Shown piece after piece: positions 1 to 8,599 of a stretch of DNA of 64,000 nucleotides (the stretch's first letter is position 1; every line of letters begins with the position of its first letter). The DNA is from Sva-07 sp963774765 (lineage in GTDB: Bacteria; Actinomycetota; Acidimicrobiia; Acidimicrobiales; Ilumatobacteraceae). The stretch covers positions 29,468-93,467 of the forward strand of contig CAVZGP010000016.1 in assembly GCA_963774765.1 (NCBI GenBank), read 5' to 3'. The position numbers and the translations under genes were made by a program. The notes below the pieces were generated by a model that made no database searches, had not been told where the DNA came from, and saw only the letters and a list, made by a program, of their open reading frames with translations.

Positions 1-2
1 TC

Positions 3-1403
3 GACATCGGCAGCCTCGGCACCGACCCGTCCAACGGCGGCGCCGGGATCGGTGACACGGGTGACGGTGGCACCGGCGGCTCCACTGGCGGAGACGATGG
101 CGGATCGTCCGGCAGCGACAACGGCACCGGTGGTGATGGCACGGGTGGTGATGGCACGGGTGGTGATGGCACCGGTGGTGACGGCACCGGTGGTGCTGAC
201 GCGTGTGTTGCGACCTCGACGTGGCACGGTGACTACTACGACAACAAGCAACTGCTGGGCTCGGTCCTGCACACCTCTGACACGGCCGACCTCAACTTCG
301 CTTGGGGAACCGGGTCGCCTGGCGGAACCGTCGGCTCCGACGACTTCTCGGCTCGGTTCAACCGCAAGATCGAGGTGCCGACCACGGGCATGTACACCTT
401 CACGGTCAGCGGCGACAATGGCACACGCCTGTTCGTCGACGGTGTGAAGGTCTACGACCACTGGGTCGACGACTGGAACTACACCGAACAGGTTCAAGTA
501 GAGCTGCACGCCGGCTGTGCCAACGACGTCACGCTCGAGTACTTCGAAGGCTCGGGTGGTGCCAGCGTCTCGCTTGCCTATGCACCGTATGTCCCCGACG
601 TCTGTCTCGCAGATCCGGCCTGGCAGGGCGAGTACTGGAACAACAGGGACCTCAGCGGCCCGGCTGCTTCAGTCGTCAACGACATCGGCGACATCGCCTT
701 CGACTGGGCCGGGGGCGCAGGCCCGACCGGAACGTCGGACAACTTCTCCGCTCGCTGGACGAAGCGGGTCGTCGTTCCGCAAACCGCGATGTACTCCCTC
801 ACCATGGGCGGTGACGACGGCTACAGGGTCACGGTCGACGGCGTCGTGGTGATCAACCAATGGAACGATCACGTGTATCAGACGACGACGGCGGAGGTCG
901 AGCTGCAAGCGGGCTGCGCGAACGAGATCGTGATCGAGTACTACGAGAAGTCGGGCCAGGCAAAAGCGGTATTCGTCTCTGCGCCGGTGCCGGTGATTCA
1001 AACGTGCACTGGTTCGGAGGACCCGAAGTTCATCGGCAAGTACTACAACTCGACGAACCTGACCAACTACAAGTTCACACTCGACTCCGACGAGATCGAT
1101 TTCGACTGGGCCAAGGGCTCACCCAACAAGGACAGCCTCGGCAATGACACGTACTCGATCCGCTGGGACCGCACCGTCCACCTGCCCGAGCCGGGCACGT
1201 ACCGGTTCACGGTCGGTGGCGACGATGGCGTCCGGCTCGGGGTGAACGGCGCCTGGGTGATCGACGACTGGTCCAACCACTCGTACCGCGAACGCTCGAC
1301 CGATGTCGTGATCACCGACCGTTGCGGGGTCGACATCCAGTTCGAGTACTACGAGAACTCGGACAAGGCCCGCGTCCACCTCGACTGGGAGCTGTTGGAC
1401 TGA
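3..1403 (+). CDS. PA14-domain repeat surface protein (5' truncated)
   Basis: The reading frame is open from the left edge, so the N-terminus lies outside the window. The visible part begins with a Gly/Asp/Thr/Ser-rich low-complexity stretch containing five GTGGD-like repeats. Three modules of about 130 residues follow, each with the PA14 pattern: an aromatic start (WHGDYYDN, WQGEYWNN, FIGKYYNS), an FDW/FAW core, a Y-(T/S/R)-(F/L)-T-(V/M)-(S/G)-G-D-(N/D)-G strand, and an EYYE-like end. PA14 modules usually bind carbohydrate or act as adhesive spacers on secreted proteins. The protein ends right after the third module without a membrane anchor or sorting signal. Extracellular adhesion or glycan binding is inferred. 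The overall family cannot be named without the missing N-terminus. Confidence 0.85.
   Translation, partial: DIGSLGTDPSNGGAGIGDTGDGGTGGSTGGDDGGSSGSDNGTGGDGTGGDGTGGDGTGGDGTGGADACVATSTWHGDYYDNKQLLGSVLHTSDTADLNFAWGTGSPGGTVGSDDFSARFNRKIEVPTTGMYTFTVSGDNGTRLFVDGVKVYDHWVDDWNYTEQVQVELHAGCANDVTLEYFEGSGGASVSLAYAPYVPDVCLADPAWQGEYWNNRDLSGPAASVVNDIGDIAFDWAGGAGPTGTSDNFSARWTKRVVVPQTAMYSLTMGGDDGYRVTVDGVVVINQWNDHVYQTTTAEVELQAGCANEIVIEYYEKSGQAKAVFVSAPVPVIQTCTGSEDPKFIGKYYNSTNLTNYKFTLDSDEIDFDWAKGSPNKDSLGNDTYSIRWDRTVHLPEPGTYRFTVGGDDGVRLGVNGAWVIDDWSNHSYRERSTDVVITDRCGVDIQFEYYENSDKARVHLDWELLD
130..205 (+). repeat. 15-bp coding minisatellite (GTGGD units)
   Basis: About five tandem 15-bp units read GTGGTGATGGCAC(C/G)G with few changes and encode GTGGD in the linker before the first PA14 domain. 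Because the unit is a multiple of three, gain or loss of units would change linker length without breaking the frame. Confidence 0.8.
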
Positions 1404-1433
1404 ACGGCCGCATGGTCGAGGCAGTACGAAGAC

Positions 1434-3299
1434 TCAGCCGGGGAGCAGCAGCTCCCCGGCGCTGAGTTGCTGGGCGTAGCGACCGTTCGCGGCGAGCAGT
1501 TCGTCGTGGGTGCCAACCTCGACGATGTATCCGTTCTCGACGAACGCGATGCGGTCGGCACTGCGGATCGTCGACAGGCGATGGGCGATCACCAGCGCCG
1601 TGCGATGCTCCATCGCATGGTCGAGCGCCGCTTGGATCAGCGCTTCGTTCTCGTTGTCGAGATGGCTCGTCGCTTCGTCGAGCACCATGATCGCCGGGTT
1701 CTTCAACAGCAGTCGGGCGATCGCGAGGCGTTGTTTCTCGCCGCCGCTCAACCGGTAGCCGCGCTCGCCGACGATCGTGTCGTAGCCATCAGGCAGCGCG
1801 GCGATCGTTTCGTGGATCCGAGCAGCCTTCGCGGCGGCGATCAACTCGTCGTCGGTGGCGTCCGGGTCGGCATAACGCAGGTTGTCGCCGATCGTCTCGT
1901 GGAACAGGTGGGGATCCTGCGACACCACACCGATCGCCGCGCGCAGTGAACCGAGGGTGAGGTCGCGCACATCGTGGCCATCGATGCGGACTGCGCCGGA
2001 CGTGACGTCGTACAGCCGGGGGAGCAGCGAGATCGTCGTCGACTTGCCGGCACCCGAAGCACCGACGAGGGCGACGGTTTCACCCGGCGCGATGGTGAGC
2101 GACAGCCCGCGCAATACGTCGACATCGGGGTCGCTGTCACCACCCAGGCCGGCGTTCTGCTCCATCGACGCGATCGCCGAGGCGGCCGCGGGCGGGTAAC
2201 GGAACACCACGTCGTCGAACTCGACGGCACCGCGTGCGTCGATGAGATCGAAGGCTCCTGGTCGTTCCTGGATCGCCTCGGGTGCGTCGAGTACTTCGAA
2301 CACCCGCTCGAAGCTCACCATCGACGTCATGAGGTCGACGCGGGCGTTCGTCAACCCCGTGAGGGGCTGGTACACCCGGGTGACCAGCGCCGCGAGCGCC
2401 ACGAGCGTGCCGATCTCGATCGAGCCGTCGACCACCATGAACGCGCCGATGCCGTAGATCGCCGCCGTGCTCAGCGCGGCGACCAACCCGAGTGCCACGA
2501 AGAACACCCGCCCGAGCAGGGCCGACTGGATACCGGTGTCGCGCACCCCTCGGGCTCGCCGCTCGAACGACTCCAACTCGCGCGCGCCGGATCCGAACAG
2601 CTTCACGAGGCTCGCTCCGGCAACGTTGAACCGTTCGGTCATCTGGGTGTTCATCGCCGCGTTGTACGCCATCTGCTCACGCGAGATCCCCTGCAGACGC
2701 CTGCCCACGCGCTTGGCGGGCACGATGAACAGCGGCAGCACCACCAGCGTCAACAACGTGAGGCGCCATTCGAGGGCGACCATCGCCGCCAGCGTGGTGA
2801 CCAACACGACCACATTGCTCACCACACTGCCGAGCGTGCTCGTCACGGCAGTCTGGGCGCCGATGACGTCGTTGTTGAGACGCGAGGTGATCGATCCGGT
2901 CGGCGTCCGTGTGAAGAACGCGATCGGCATCCGCTGAATCTTGGCGAACAGCGCGCCGCGCAGGTCGTAGATCAACCCTTCGCCGACGCGGGCACTCGCC
3001 CAACGCTGCACGATCGCCAACACCGCGTCGCCGATCGCAGCGACCACGGCGATCGACGCCAGGATCACGATTTGACGCTTGTCGCCGTCGGGGATGGCGT
3101 TGTCGATGATCGCGCGGATCACGAACACCGGCACCAGGGCGAGCAGGGCGGCCCCGAGGATCGCGAGCAGGAACACGATGATCGTGCCGCGGTACGGCCG
3201 AGCGAACGTCCAGACCCGGCGGAGCGTCCCCTTCTGCAGTTCGACTCCCTTCAGCGCGTCCTTGTCGCCGGGCATCATCGAGTGAGGAGGCATCCGCAT
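1434..3299 (-). CDS. ABC exporter half-transporter (fused membrane and ATPase domains)
   Basis: A 621-residue protein of the MsbA/MdlB-like type. The N-terminal half is a six-helix ABC transmembrane domain (first helix about residues 33-55). The C-terminal half is a nucleotide-binding domain with Walker A GASGAGKST, Q-loop VVSQDPHLF, signature LSGGEKQR, Walker B IMVLDEAT and switch His in IAHRLST. Between the first NBD strand (VEFDDVVFRYP) and the Walker A region is an unusual linker of about 20 residues rich in Ala, Gly and Asp. The ATG at 3299 was chosen because upstream codons lack domain homology and it leaves a 78-bp gap to the divergent hydrolase gene. It probably works as a homodimer exporting lipid, drug or peptide; the substrate cannot be inferred. 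Confidence 0.92.
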   Translation of the reverse strand: MRMPPHSMMPGDKDALKGVELQKGTLRRVWTFARPYRGTIIVFLLAILGAALLALVPVFVIRAIIDNAIPDGDKRQIVILASIAVVAAIGDAVLAIVQRWASARVGEGLIYDLRGALFAKIQRMPIAFFTRTPTGSITSRLNNDVIGAQTAVTSTLGSVVSNVVVLVTTLAAMVALEWRLTLLTLVVLPLFIVPAKRVGRRLQGISREQMAYNAAMNTQMTERFNVAGASLVKLFGSGARELESFERRARGVRDTGIQSALLGRVFFVALGLVAALSTAAIYGIGAFMVVDGSIEIGTLVALAALVTRVYQPLTGLTNARVDLMTSMVSFERVFEVLDAPEAIQERPGAFDLIDARGAVEFDDVVFRYPPAAASAIASMEQNAGLGGDSDPDVDVLRGLSLTIAPGETVALVGASGAGKSTTISLLPRLYDVTSGAVRIDGHDVRDLTLGSLRAAIGVVSQDPHLFHETIGDNLRYADPDATDDELIAAAKAARIHETIAALPDGYDTIVGERGYRLSGGEKQRLAIARLLLKNPAIMVLDEATSHLDNENEALIQAALDHAMEHRTALVIAHRLSTIRSADRIAFVENGYIVEVGTHDELLAANGRYAQQLSAGELLLPG

Positions 3300-3377
3300 G
3301 GAGGCCCACGCTACGAGCCGAACTTCTGGATTTCTTCTGGCTGCGGGGAGCGCCTGATCGCCCATACGCTGGGTCCG

Positions 3378-4898
3378 ATGCGCCGGACCGCTCTCACCGT
3401 GATCGTGATGGTCGCGCTCGGCGCCTGCTCTGGCGGTTCCGCCGATCCGCCGGTCGCTGTTCGAGACGTCACCGGGATCACCGATCCGGTCGAGGAGACC
3501 ATTCCCGAGGCGACCACGCCGCCCGAACCGCTCGACTACACCATCGAATGGACGCAGCTGTCCGACCGCGTCGACGAAGGCAGGATCGCCGTGCCTGTCG
3601 ACTACGAAGATCCGCAGGGCGACACGATCGATCTGTACGTCGCTCGCCATCGCGCGACCGCGGAGCCGTCAGCTGGTCCGATGCTCGCCAACCGGGGCGG
3701 CCCGGGCGCGGACGGCGCCACGTTGGCCGTCGATGCCACGGGCTGGTTCGGATCGGAGATCACGGACAATTTCGACGTGATCGGATGGGATCCGCGTGGC
3801 ACCGGCCGCAGCGAGGGTCTCGTCGACTGCATCGACGACGGCGAGTACGACCGCTACTTCTCGGCTCCCGACATCACGCCGGATGACGACGCCGAGCGAG
3901 CCGCGCTCGTCGATCTCGCCGAGGAGTACGCGCAGGCCTGCATCGATCGGGTCGACGCACTGCAGTACGTCGGAACGAACAACTCCGCGCGTGACATGGA
4001 CGCGATCCGCCAGGCGCTCGGAGCCGATCAGGTGTCGTACTTCGGGTTCAGCTACGGCAGCGAACTGGGCGGTGTCTGGGCCACGCTCTTCCCGACGACG
4101 GTGCGTGCTGCGGTGTTCGACGGTGCCACCGATCCGAACTCAGATCCGCTCCAGTCGACGCTGCAACAGGGCGCCGGCTTCGAGGCGTCGCTGGCGACGT
4201 TCCTGGCGCAGTGCAGCGCCGATTCGCAGTGTCCGTTCCACAACGACGGCGACGCCGAGGGTGCGTTCGATCGGCTGATGGCCAGCCTCGACGAGACACC
4301 GCTGTCGAGCGTCGAAAATCGGACAGCCGTCAACCGGAGCGTCGCGGTGCTCGCGGTCGCCCAGGCGATGTATTCCGAGAACTACTGGCCCGCACTCGAA
4401 CGGGCGCTCGAGGACGCCGCGTCCGGCGACGGCGCCGGTCTGCTGCAGCTGCACGACGCCTACTACGGCCGACGCGCCGACGGCACCTACAGCAACCTGA
4501 TCGAAGCGTTCCAGGCGATCAACTGCGCCGACGAGGACGAGCGGCCCACCGTCGAGGAGGCCGATGCCGACGTCGATGAGGTGCTCGCGGTCGCCCCGCG
4601 GATCTTCCCCTACACCACGGGGTCGTACTCGTGCACGTTCTTCCCGCCGGCACTCGACCCACGCGTCGAGATCACCGGCGCGGGCGCCGGCCCGATCGTG
4701 GTGATCGGCACCACCGGCGACCCTGCGACACCGCTCGAGAGCTCACGGGCGATGGCCGACGCGCTCGAGGACGGCCGCCTCGTGATTGTCGAAGCCAACG
4801 AACACACCGGCTATCGCGGCGACGACTGCGTCCGCGGCATCGTCCACGAGTACCTGCTCACGCTCGTTGCACCGGAGGACGGCACCGTCTGCTCGTAG
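3378..4898 (+). CDS. Secreted alpha/beta-hydrolase lipoprotein, tripeptidyl-aminopeptidase family
   Basis: A 506-residue protein starting with a lipoprotein signal (MRRTALTVIVMVALGAC, lipobox LGAC), so it should be anchored outside the membrane. The body has the alpha/beta-hydrolase fold of the SlpD/tripeptidyl aminopeptidase family: oxyanion region NRGGPG, DPRGTGRS, nucleophile Ser in GFSYGSELG, then a C-terminal TAP-like domain with the acid in GTTGDPATP and the base in NEHTGY. These families remove short peptides from the N-terminus of secreted proteins. Several Cys residues in the second half may form disulfides. It is transcribed divergently from the ABC exporter with a 78-bp gap. A protease role is inferred from family; esterase activity is possible. 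Confidence 0.88.
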   Translation: MRRTALTVIVMVALGACSGGSADPPVAVRDVTGITDPVEETIPEATTPPEPLDYTIEWTQLSDRVDEGRIAVPVDYEDPQGDTIDLYVARHRATAEPSAGPMLANRGGPGADGATLAVDATGWFGSEITDNFDVIGWDPRGTGRSEGLVDCIDDGEYDRYFSAPDITPDDDAERAALVDLAEEYAQACIDRVDALQYVGTNNSARDMDAIRQALGADQVSYFGFSYGSELGGVWATLFPTTVRAAVFDGATDPNSDPLQSTLQQGAGFEASLATFLAQCSADSQCPFHNDGDAEGAFDRLMASLDETPLSSVENRTAVNRSVAVLAVAQAMYSENYWPALERALEDAASGDGAGLLQLHDAYYGRRADGTYSNLIEAFQAINCADEDERPTVEEADADVDEVLAVAPRIFPYTTGSYSCTFFPPALDPRVEITGAGAGPIVVIGTTGDPATPLESSRAMADALEDGRLVIVEANEHTGYRGDDCVRGIVHEYLLTLVAPEDGTVCS

Positions 4899-4932
4899 CC
4901 GGGCTGCGCGTTCGCCGCTAGCCTCGCTCGAC

Positions 4933-5023
4933 GGAAGGCTGCCAGAGTGGACGAATGGGACAGTCTCGAAAACTGTTGAGGTCCTTCGGGCCTCCGTGGG
5001 TTCGAATCCCACGCCTTCCGCCA
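4933..5023 (+). tRNA. tRNA-Ser (anticodon CGA), CCA encoded
   Basis: A class II tRNA with acceptor arms GGAAGGC and GCCTTCC, discriminator G and an encoded CCA. The anticodon stem ACAGT/ACTGT encloses loop CTCGAAA, giving anticodon CGA. A long variable arm is present (GGTCCTTCGGGCC), followed by T-arm GTGGG-TTCGAAT-CCCAC. It decodes UCG. Confidence 0.95.
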
Positions 5024-5044
5024 GCACGTCCATCACACCTCCAG

Positions 5045-5145
5045 CGATGAGCGAAACCGCCGTATCCGGTCGGTTCGCTCATCGGTGGCTGGACAGGACG
5101 GGCAGCGATGAGCGAAACCGCTGTATCCGGTCGGTTCGCTCATCG
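5045..5145 (+). repeat. Palindromic repeat family A, two copies (5045-5084, 5106-5145)
   Basis: Two 40-bp copies lie 61 bp apart. Each begins CGATGAGCGAA and ends TTCGCTCATCG, perfect 11-bp inverted arms, with a core that adds an ACCG/CGGT pairing. The 21-bp spacer is G-rich. The pair lies between tRNA-Ser and the Roadblock gene; the rest of 5024-5314 contains no convincing gene. Confidence 0.92.
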
Positions 5146-5278
5146 CAGGGTGATGGGCGCGGACTCAGCACGGGCAGCGGCACGATCGGAGCCCGCCACA
5201 TGACCTCGCAGCGACGCGCAGTGCCGGTTTGCCCACAGGGAGACGCGCGCGCCGGTCGGCGGCTTCGTCAGAAATCTC

Positions 5279-5305
5279 TCAAGACCCACGCGGGAATGCC
5301 GATAG
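5279..5305 (+). promoter_or_regulatory. Sigma-28/WhiG-like promoter before the Roadblock/MglA-like operon
   Basis: TCAA at 5279-5282, a 15-nt spacer, then GCCGATAG at 5298-5305. This matches the FliA/WhiG consensus (TAAA, N15, GCCGATAA) except for one base in each element. The expected start point, about 7 nt after the -10 element, would fall 2-4 nt before the ATG at 5315, so the transcript may be nearly leaderless. Confidence 0.6.
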
Positions 5306-5314
5306 CTGCTTCGT

Positions 5315-5845
5315 ATGGAAAAGGTCAAGGCTCTCACCGACGGAACCCGGTCGTTCATGATCGGCGCCGCGCCATCCGAGCCCCCGACCTCACCTGCACC
5401 GTCGCCGAACTGGACCGCGCCGCCGCGGGCGGCGCCCCCGGACGGTTCGTCGCTGATGCCGCCTGCGCCCGCCGCACCACCGGCCTCGCCAGCGGACCCG
5501 ACCGCGATGCTCGACGAACTGGTTCGAACCGTCGATGGTGTTCGTTCAGCCATCTTGGCCTCGGTCGATGGATTCGGCCTGGCCAGGAGCAGTTCGATGT
5601 CCGACGAAGCGTCGCATCCGGCGATGCTCGCCGCGGCGATCGGCCTTGCTCGCCAACTCGTCGCGATGGGTGGCGGGAGCCAGCTTCGTCAACTCGTGGT
5701 CGATCACGACGGCGGGCTGATGCTCGTGTGGCCGATCGGTGATCAGCGGGTGCTCGCAGTGCTTGCAACGACCATCGTCGAGCAACGCCGCGTCCGCTCG
5801 TTCGTCCAGGCGCGGGCCCGATGGCTCACTGGGGCGACATCGTGA
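5315..5845 (+). CDS. Roadblock/LC7 domain protein (MglB-like)
   Basis: A 176-residue protein. Residues 1-60 are a Pro/Ala-rich, probably disordered region. Residues 65-165 resemble a Roadblock/LC7 domain: the strand ILASVDGFGLA, a central helix around MLAAAIGLARQLVAMGG, then strands QLVVDHDGGLMLVWPI and RVLAVLAT. In bacteria such proteins act as GAPs or partners of MglA-type small G proteins. The next gene encodes such a G protein and overlaps this stop codon (GTGA), so the two are almost certainly co-translated and interact. A sigma-28-like promoter lies just upstream. Confidence 0.85.
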   Translation: MEKVKALTDGTRSFMIGAAPSEPPTSPAPSPNWTAPPRAAPPDGSSLMPPAPAAPPASPADPTAMLDELVRTVDGVRSAILASVDGFGLARSSSMSDEASHPAMLAAAIGLARQLVAMGGGSQLRQLVVDHDGGLMLVWPIGDQRVLAVLATTIVEQRRVRSFVQARARWLTGATS

Positions 5846-6393
5846 GCGCCCAGACGTTCAAGATCCTGGTCACCGGCCCATTCGCGGCTGGCAAGACCTC
5901 GATGATCCAGTCGGTCTCGCAGACCCAGGTCATCTCGACCGACGTCGTCACCAGCGGCGAGGAGTCCGACGTCAAGTCGCACACCACGGTCGCCATGGAT
6001 TTCGGCACCTACTGCCTCGAAGGCGACGACACCCGTCTGCTGCTGTTCGGAACTCCCGGGCAAGCGCGGTTCCGGTTCATGACCAACATCTTGAAGGGTG
6101 ACGTCGACGTCGTCGCTTTCGTGATCGACGCCGAGGCGACCGAGACCCACGCCGGAGCCGGTGTGGAACTGCGGGCGCTGCTGCGTGATCTACGGGTGCC
6201 GGCGGTGGTCGCGGTCAACCGCTGCGACGACATCACCCTCGCGCGACGGTTCGCCCGTTCGCTCGGCGCACTCGACGGCGAGGCCGTCGTGCCGTGCCAA
6301 CTGATCGACCCCGACTCCGGCCGGGAGGTCGTGGTCGAAATCCTCCTGACGCTCCTCGCGTCCATGGAGTCAACGAAGGCGGAGGTTGCCTGA
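5842..6393 (+). CDS. Small Ras-like GTPase, MglA/CvnD family
   Basis: A G-domain protein of 183 residues from the GTG at 5842, chosen because it overlaps the preceding stop as GTGA; an upstream ATG at 5821 is possible. Visible motifs are the P-loop GPFAAGKTS (about residues 12-20), a switch II-like FGTPGQARF and the base-recognition element NRCD in place of NKxD. These features fit the conservon CvnD / MglA-like group. MglA with MglB sets cell polarity and controls type IV pili in Myxococcus, and the nearby pilus cluster makes a comparable role here plausible. That role is inferred from context only. Confidence 0.87.
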   Translation: MSAQTFKILVTGPFAAGKTSMIQSVSQTQVISTDVVTSGEESDVKSHTTVAMDFGTYCLEGDDTRLLLFGTPGQARFRFMTNILKGDVDVVAFVIDAEATETHAGAGVELRALLRDLRVPAVVAVNRCDDITLARRFARSLGALDGEAVVPCQLIDPDSGREVVVEILLTLLASMESTKAEVA

Positions 6394-6394
6394 C

Positions 6395-7948
6395 ATGAAG
6401 CACAAGACGGGAATCACGGCCGATGCGGCGGACACTGCGGCACTCGCAGTCAGCGGATCGCAGCCGGCCTGGATGACGCTGAACGAGGCTCGCGAGCGAG
6501 CATTCACCGGGGAGATCGTCTTCGAGACGGACCCCGAAGTGCACGCCTATCTCGATCACGGCATCGTCTACTACGCGGAACGCGTCACCGATGCGTCGTT
6601 GGGTCGTCGACTGCTCGATGCCGGAGTGCTCGACATCGAGCAGCTCGATCGCGGCGTCGTGCGTGTGGGCGACATCGAACACCTCGGACGCCTCTTCGAT
6701 CGCGATCCGTCGATCGATCGTGACGCCGTCGTCGTGGTCGCTGAGACCGCCACCGAAGGACTCGTCTCCGACTTGGCGAACCGGGCGATCACCTCCGTGC
6801 GGGTGACGGCGTATCGCCACCATCCCTCCGGCGTGCACCGCTGGTTCGTCGCCCCGCTCGATCCGGCGGCTCCGCAACGCCCGCTCAGCGCCGTTGCCCA
6901 ACTCGACTCCACCGTGGTCGACACGCTTCCCGGGCTGCCGTTCGGAGAAGGCGATGAACTCACCATCGACTGGGACGACGAGATCGACGACATCGAAGCG
7001 ATGGGTCTCGACGACGAGTTCGACGTGTCGCTGCTCGACGTCGTCGACGCACCGATCGTCGAGAGCGATGACGAGAACGCTGAGCTCCTCGAGTTGTCGC
7101 TCGACCTCGCCGAGTTCACCGATGACGCTGACGATGCCGCTGGCGCAGACACGATCGAGGAGACGCTGGCACTCGACGTACTCGTCGATGTCGAAACCGT
7201 CGAGGCGGCCGACGTGGCGATGACCGACCACATGACGAATGGCGTGGCGTCGTCCGACGGCTTCGAGTTCTCGGTGGTCTGGCCCGACGGCTCCGAGGAG
7301 CCCGCCACCGAAGCCACTGCATACGTCGAGCCCTCGCCCGAGGCGGTCGAGGAAGTCGTCGAGGAAGCTGTCGAGGAAGCCGCAGAGGTGCCGGCCGAGT
7401 CGGTCGGCGCGGTCGACGACGAGGCGGTCGACGACGAGGCGGTCGTGACGCTGTCCCAGGACGGCACGTTCGAGTTCACCATGCCGCCGCTGCAGCTCAG
7501 CGACGAACCCGAACTCGCTGACGCCGAGGTTCCCGACGACGTCGCCGACGCGGTGCGTCGGGCGATCGCCGCCATCGAATCCGCCAGCGTGCCGGCACAA
7601 GCCGCCGTCGCCGCGGATGTCACCACGCAACTGCCCGAGATCACCCCGGTCGAGACCGGTGAGCTCGTCGAGGACCCCGCGCCGATGGCCGAAGCACCCG
7701 CCTCAGCGTCCGGCGGGTTCGCGCCGCCGACGATGGCCATGCGCGCCGAGGTGCTCTATGGACTCACCGACGAAGACACTGCCAACGCCGAGGCAATGTC
7801 GCCGCTCGGTGAATCGGCGCCGAGTGCCGGCGTGGCCTCGGTCGTGTTCGTCGACGATGACCCGGCTGACGACGGCTCGGGCGGCGGCAACGACCGCAGT
7901 TCGGCGCTCCGCCGCCTGATCGGCGGCCTGCGCCGCAAGGACCACTGA
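6395..7948 (+). CDS. PATAN/DUF4388-like protein with long acidic linker
   Basis: A 517-residue protein. ATG 6395 was chosen because GGAGG lies 9 nt upstream. Residues 20-90 look like a PATAN/DUF4388 domain (FTGEIVFET, YLDHGIVYYAE, SLGRRLLDAGVL), a fold used as an adaptor in gliding, pilus and conservon-type signalling proteins. The remainder to about residue 480 is strongly acidic and repetitive, rich in Asp, Glu, Val and Ala, and likely disordered. The C-terminus is basic (ALRRLIGGLRRKDH) and could contact membrane or nucleic acid. It is the third gene of the Roadblock/GTPase operon, 1 nt after the GTPase stop. An effector of the G protein is inferred; no enzymatic motif is seen. Confidence 0.7.
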   Translation: MKHKTGITADAADTAALAVSGSQPAWMTLNEARERAFTGEIVFETDPEVHAYLDHGIVYYAERVTDASLGRRLLDAGVLDIEQLDRGVVRVGDIEHLGRLFDRDPSIDRDAVVVVAETATEGLVSDLANRAITSVRVTAYRHHPSGVHRWFVAPLDPAAPQRPLSAVAQLDSTVVDTLPGLPFGEGDELTIDWDDEIDDIEAMGLDDEFDVSLLDVVDAPIVESDDENAELLELSLDLAEFTDDADDAAGADTIEETLALDVLVDVETVEAADVAMTDHMTNGVASSDGFEFSVVWPDGSEEPATEATAYVEPSPEAVEEVVEEAVEEAAEVPAESVGAVDDEAVDDEAVVTLSQDGTFEFTMPPLQLSDEPELADAEVPDDVADAVRRAIAAIESASVPAQAAVAADVTTQLPEITPVETGELVEDPAPMAEAPASASGGFAPPTMAMRAEVLYGLTDEDTANAEAMSPLGESAPSAGVASVVFVDDDPADDGSGGGNDRSSALRRLIGGLRRKDH

Positions 7949-7968
7949 GCCTCGATCGTTCGATCTGA

Positions 7969-8007
7969 GTGAGCGACGCGACCACCGACGAGTGCGTTGT
8001 CGCTCAC
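7969..8007 (+). repeat. Palindromic repeat family B, copy 1
   Basis: A 39-bp palindrome with arms GTGAGCGAC and GTCGCTCAC, located between the convergent PATAN-like and tadA genes. It is similar to two copies near 8.9-9.0 kb. It could form a bidirectional transcription-stop hairpin. Confidence 0.7.
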
Positions 8008-8032
8008 ACGAACTCGGAGACACCAGCGGGCG

Positions 8033-8512
8033 TCAGCGGTCGGTGTTCGATCGTCGCTCGCGGAAGAACGATCGGAGCAGGTCGCCCGCCTCGTCCGCAC
8101 TCACGCCACCGGTCACGTCGACTCGGTGGTTGAGAACGTCGCTGTCGAGCAGTCCGAAGTGGCTCGTGACGGCGCCCGCTTTCGGGTCGTGCGCGCCGTA
8201 GACCAGGCGTCCGAGCCGCGCGTTCACCGCGGCGCCGGCACACATCGCGCACGGTTCGAGCGTGACGTACAGCGTGCAGTCGTCGAGGCGCCACTGGCCG
8301 AGCGCCGTGGCTGCGTCACGCATCGCGAGGATCTCGGCGTGCGCCGTGGGGTCATGGGTGAGTTCGCGCTCGTTGTGGCGCGCTGCGATCAGCACTCCGT
8401 CGTGCACGACGACAGCGCCGACGGGCACGTCCTGGTGTTCGAGTGCGGCCCGGGCTTCGGCGAGCGCCTGCGCCATCGGATCGAAGTCCTGCGCGTCAGC
8501 GTCGACCGACAT
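8033..8512 (-). CDS. tadA: tRNA-specific adenosine deaminase
   Basis: A 159-residue zinc deaminase. The active site is visible as HAE (His58, Glu60) and PCAMC (Cys88, Cys91), in the order expected for TadA, with GALE-like VPVGAVVV before it. TadA converts A34 to inosine in tRNA-Arg(ACG). The first ATG (8512) shares its A with the 3'-terminal A of the CCA of the upstream tRNA-Ser. A second in-frame ATG at 8476 gives an N-terminus closer to the family norm (MAQALAEARAAL) and may be the true start. It converges with the PATAN-like gene. Confidence 0.9.
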   Translation of the reverse strand: MSVDADAQDFDPMAQALAEARAALEHQDVPVGAVVVHDGVLIAARHNERELTHDPTAHAEILAMRDAATALGQWRLDDCTLYVTLEPCAMCAGAAVNARLGRLVYGAHDPKAGAVTSHFGLLDSDVLNHRVDVTGGVSADEAGDLLRSFFRERRSNTDR

Positions 8513-8599
8513 GGCGGAGGGAGTGGGATTCGAACCCACGGAAGGTTGCCCTTCACACGCTTTCCAAGCGTGCCGATTCGGCCGCTCTCGCATCCCTCC
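8512..8599 (-). tRNA. tRNA-Ser (anticodon GGA), CCA encoded
   Basis: A class II tRNA on the minus strand: acceptor GGAGGGA/TCCCTCC (8593-8599 with 8516-8522), anticodon stem CACGC/GCGTG with loop TTGGAAA giving anticodon GGA, a long variable arm, T-arm GTGGG-TTCGAAT-CCCAC, discriminator G at 8515 and CCA at 8514-8512. It reads UCC and UCU. The terminal A coincides with the first base of a possible tadA start codon. Confidence 0.95.

Noticed and set aside
2000..3377. Extension of the plus-strand hydrolase gene upstream to 1974
   Set aside because: The upstream part overlaps the ABC exporter on the other strand and has no homology; the lipoprotein signal begins exactly at ATG 3378.
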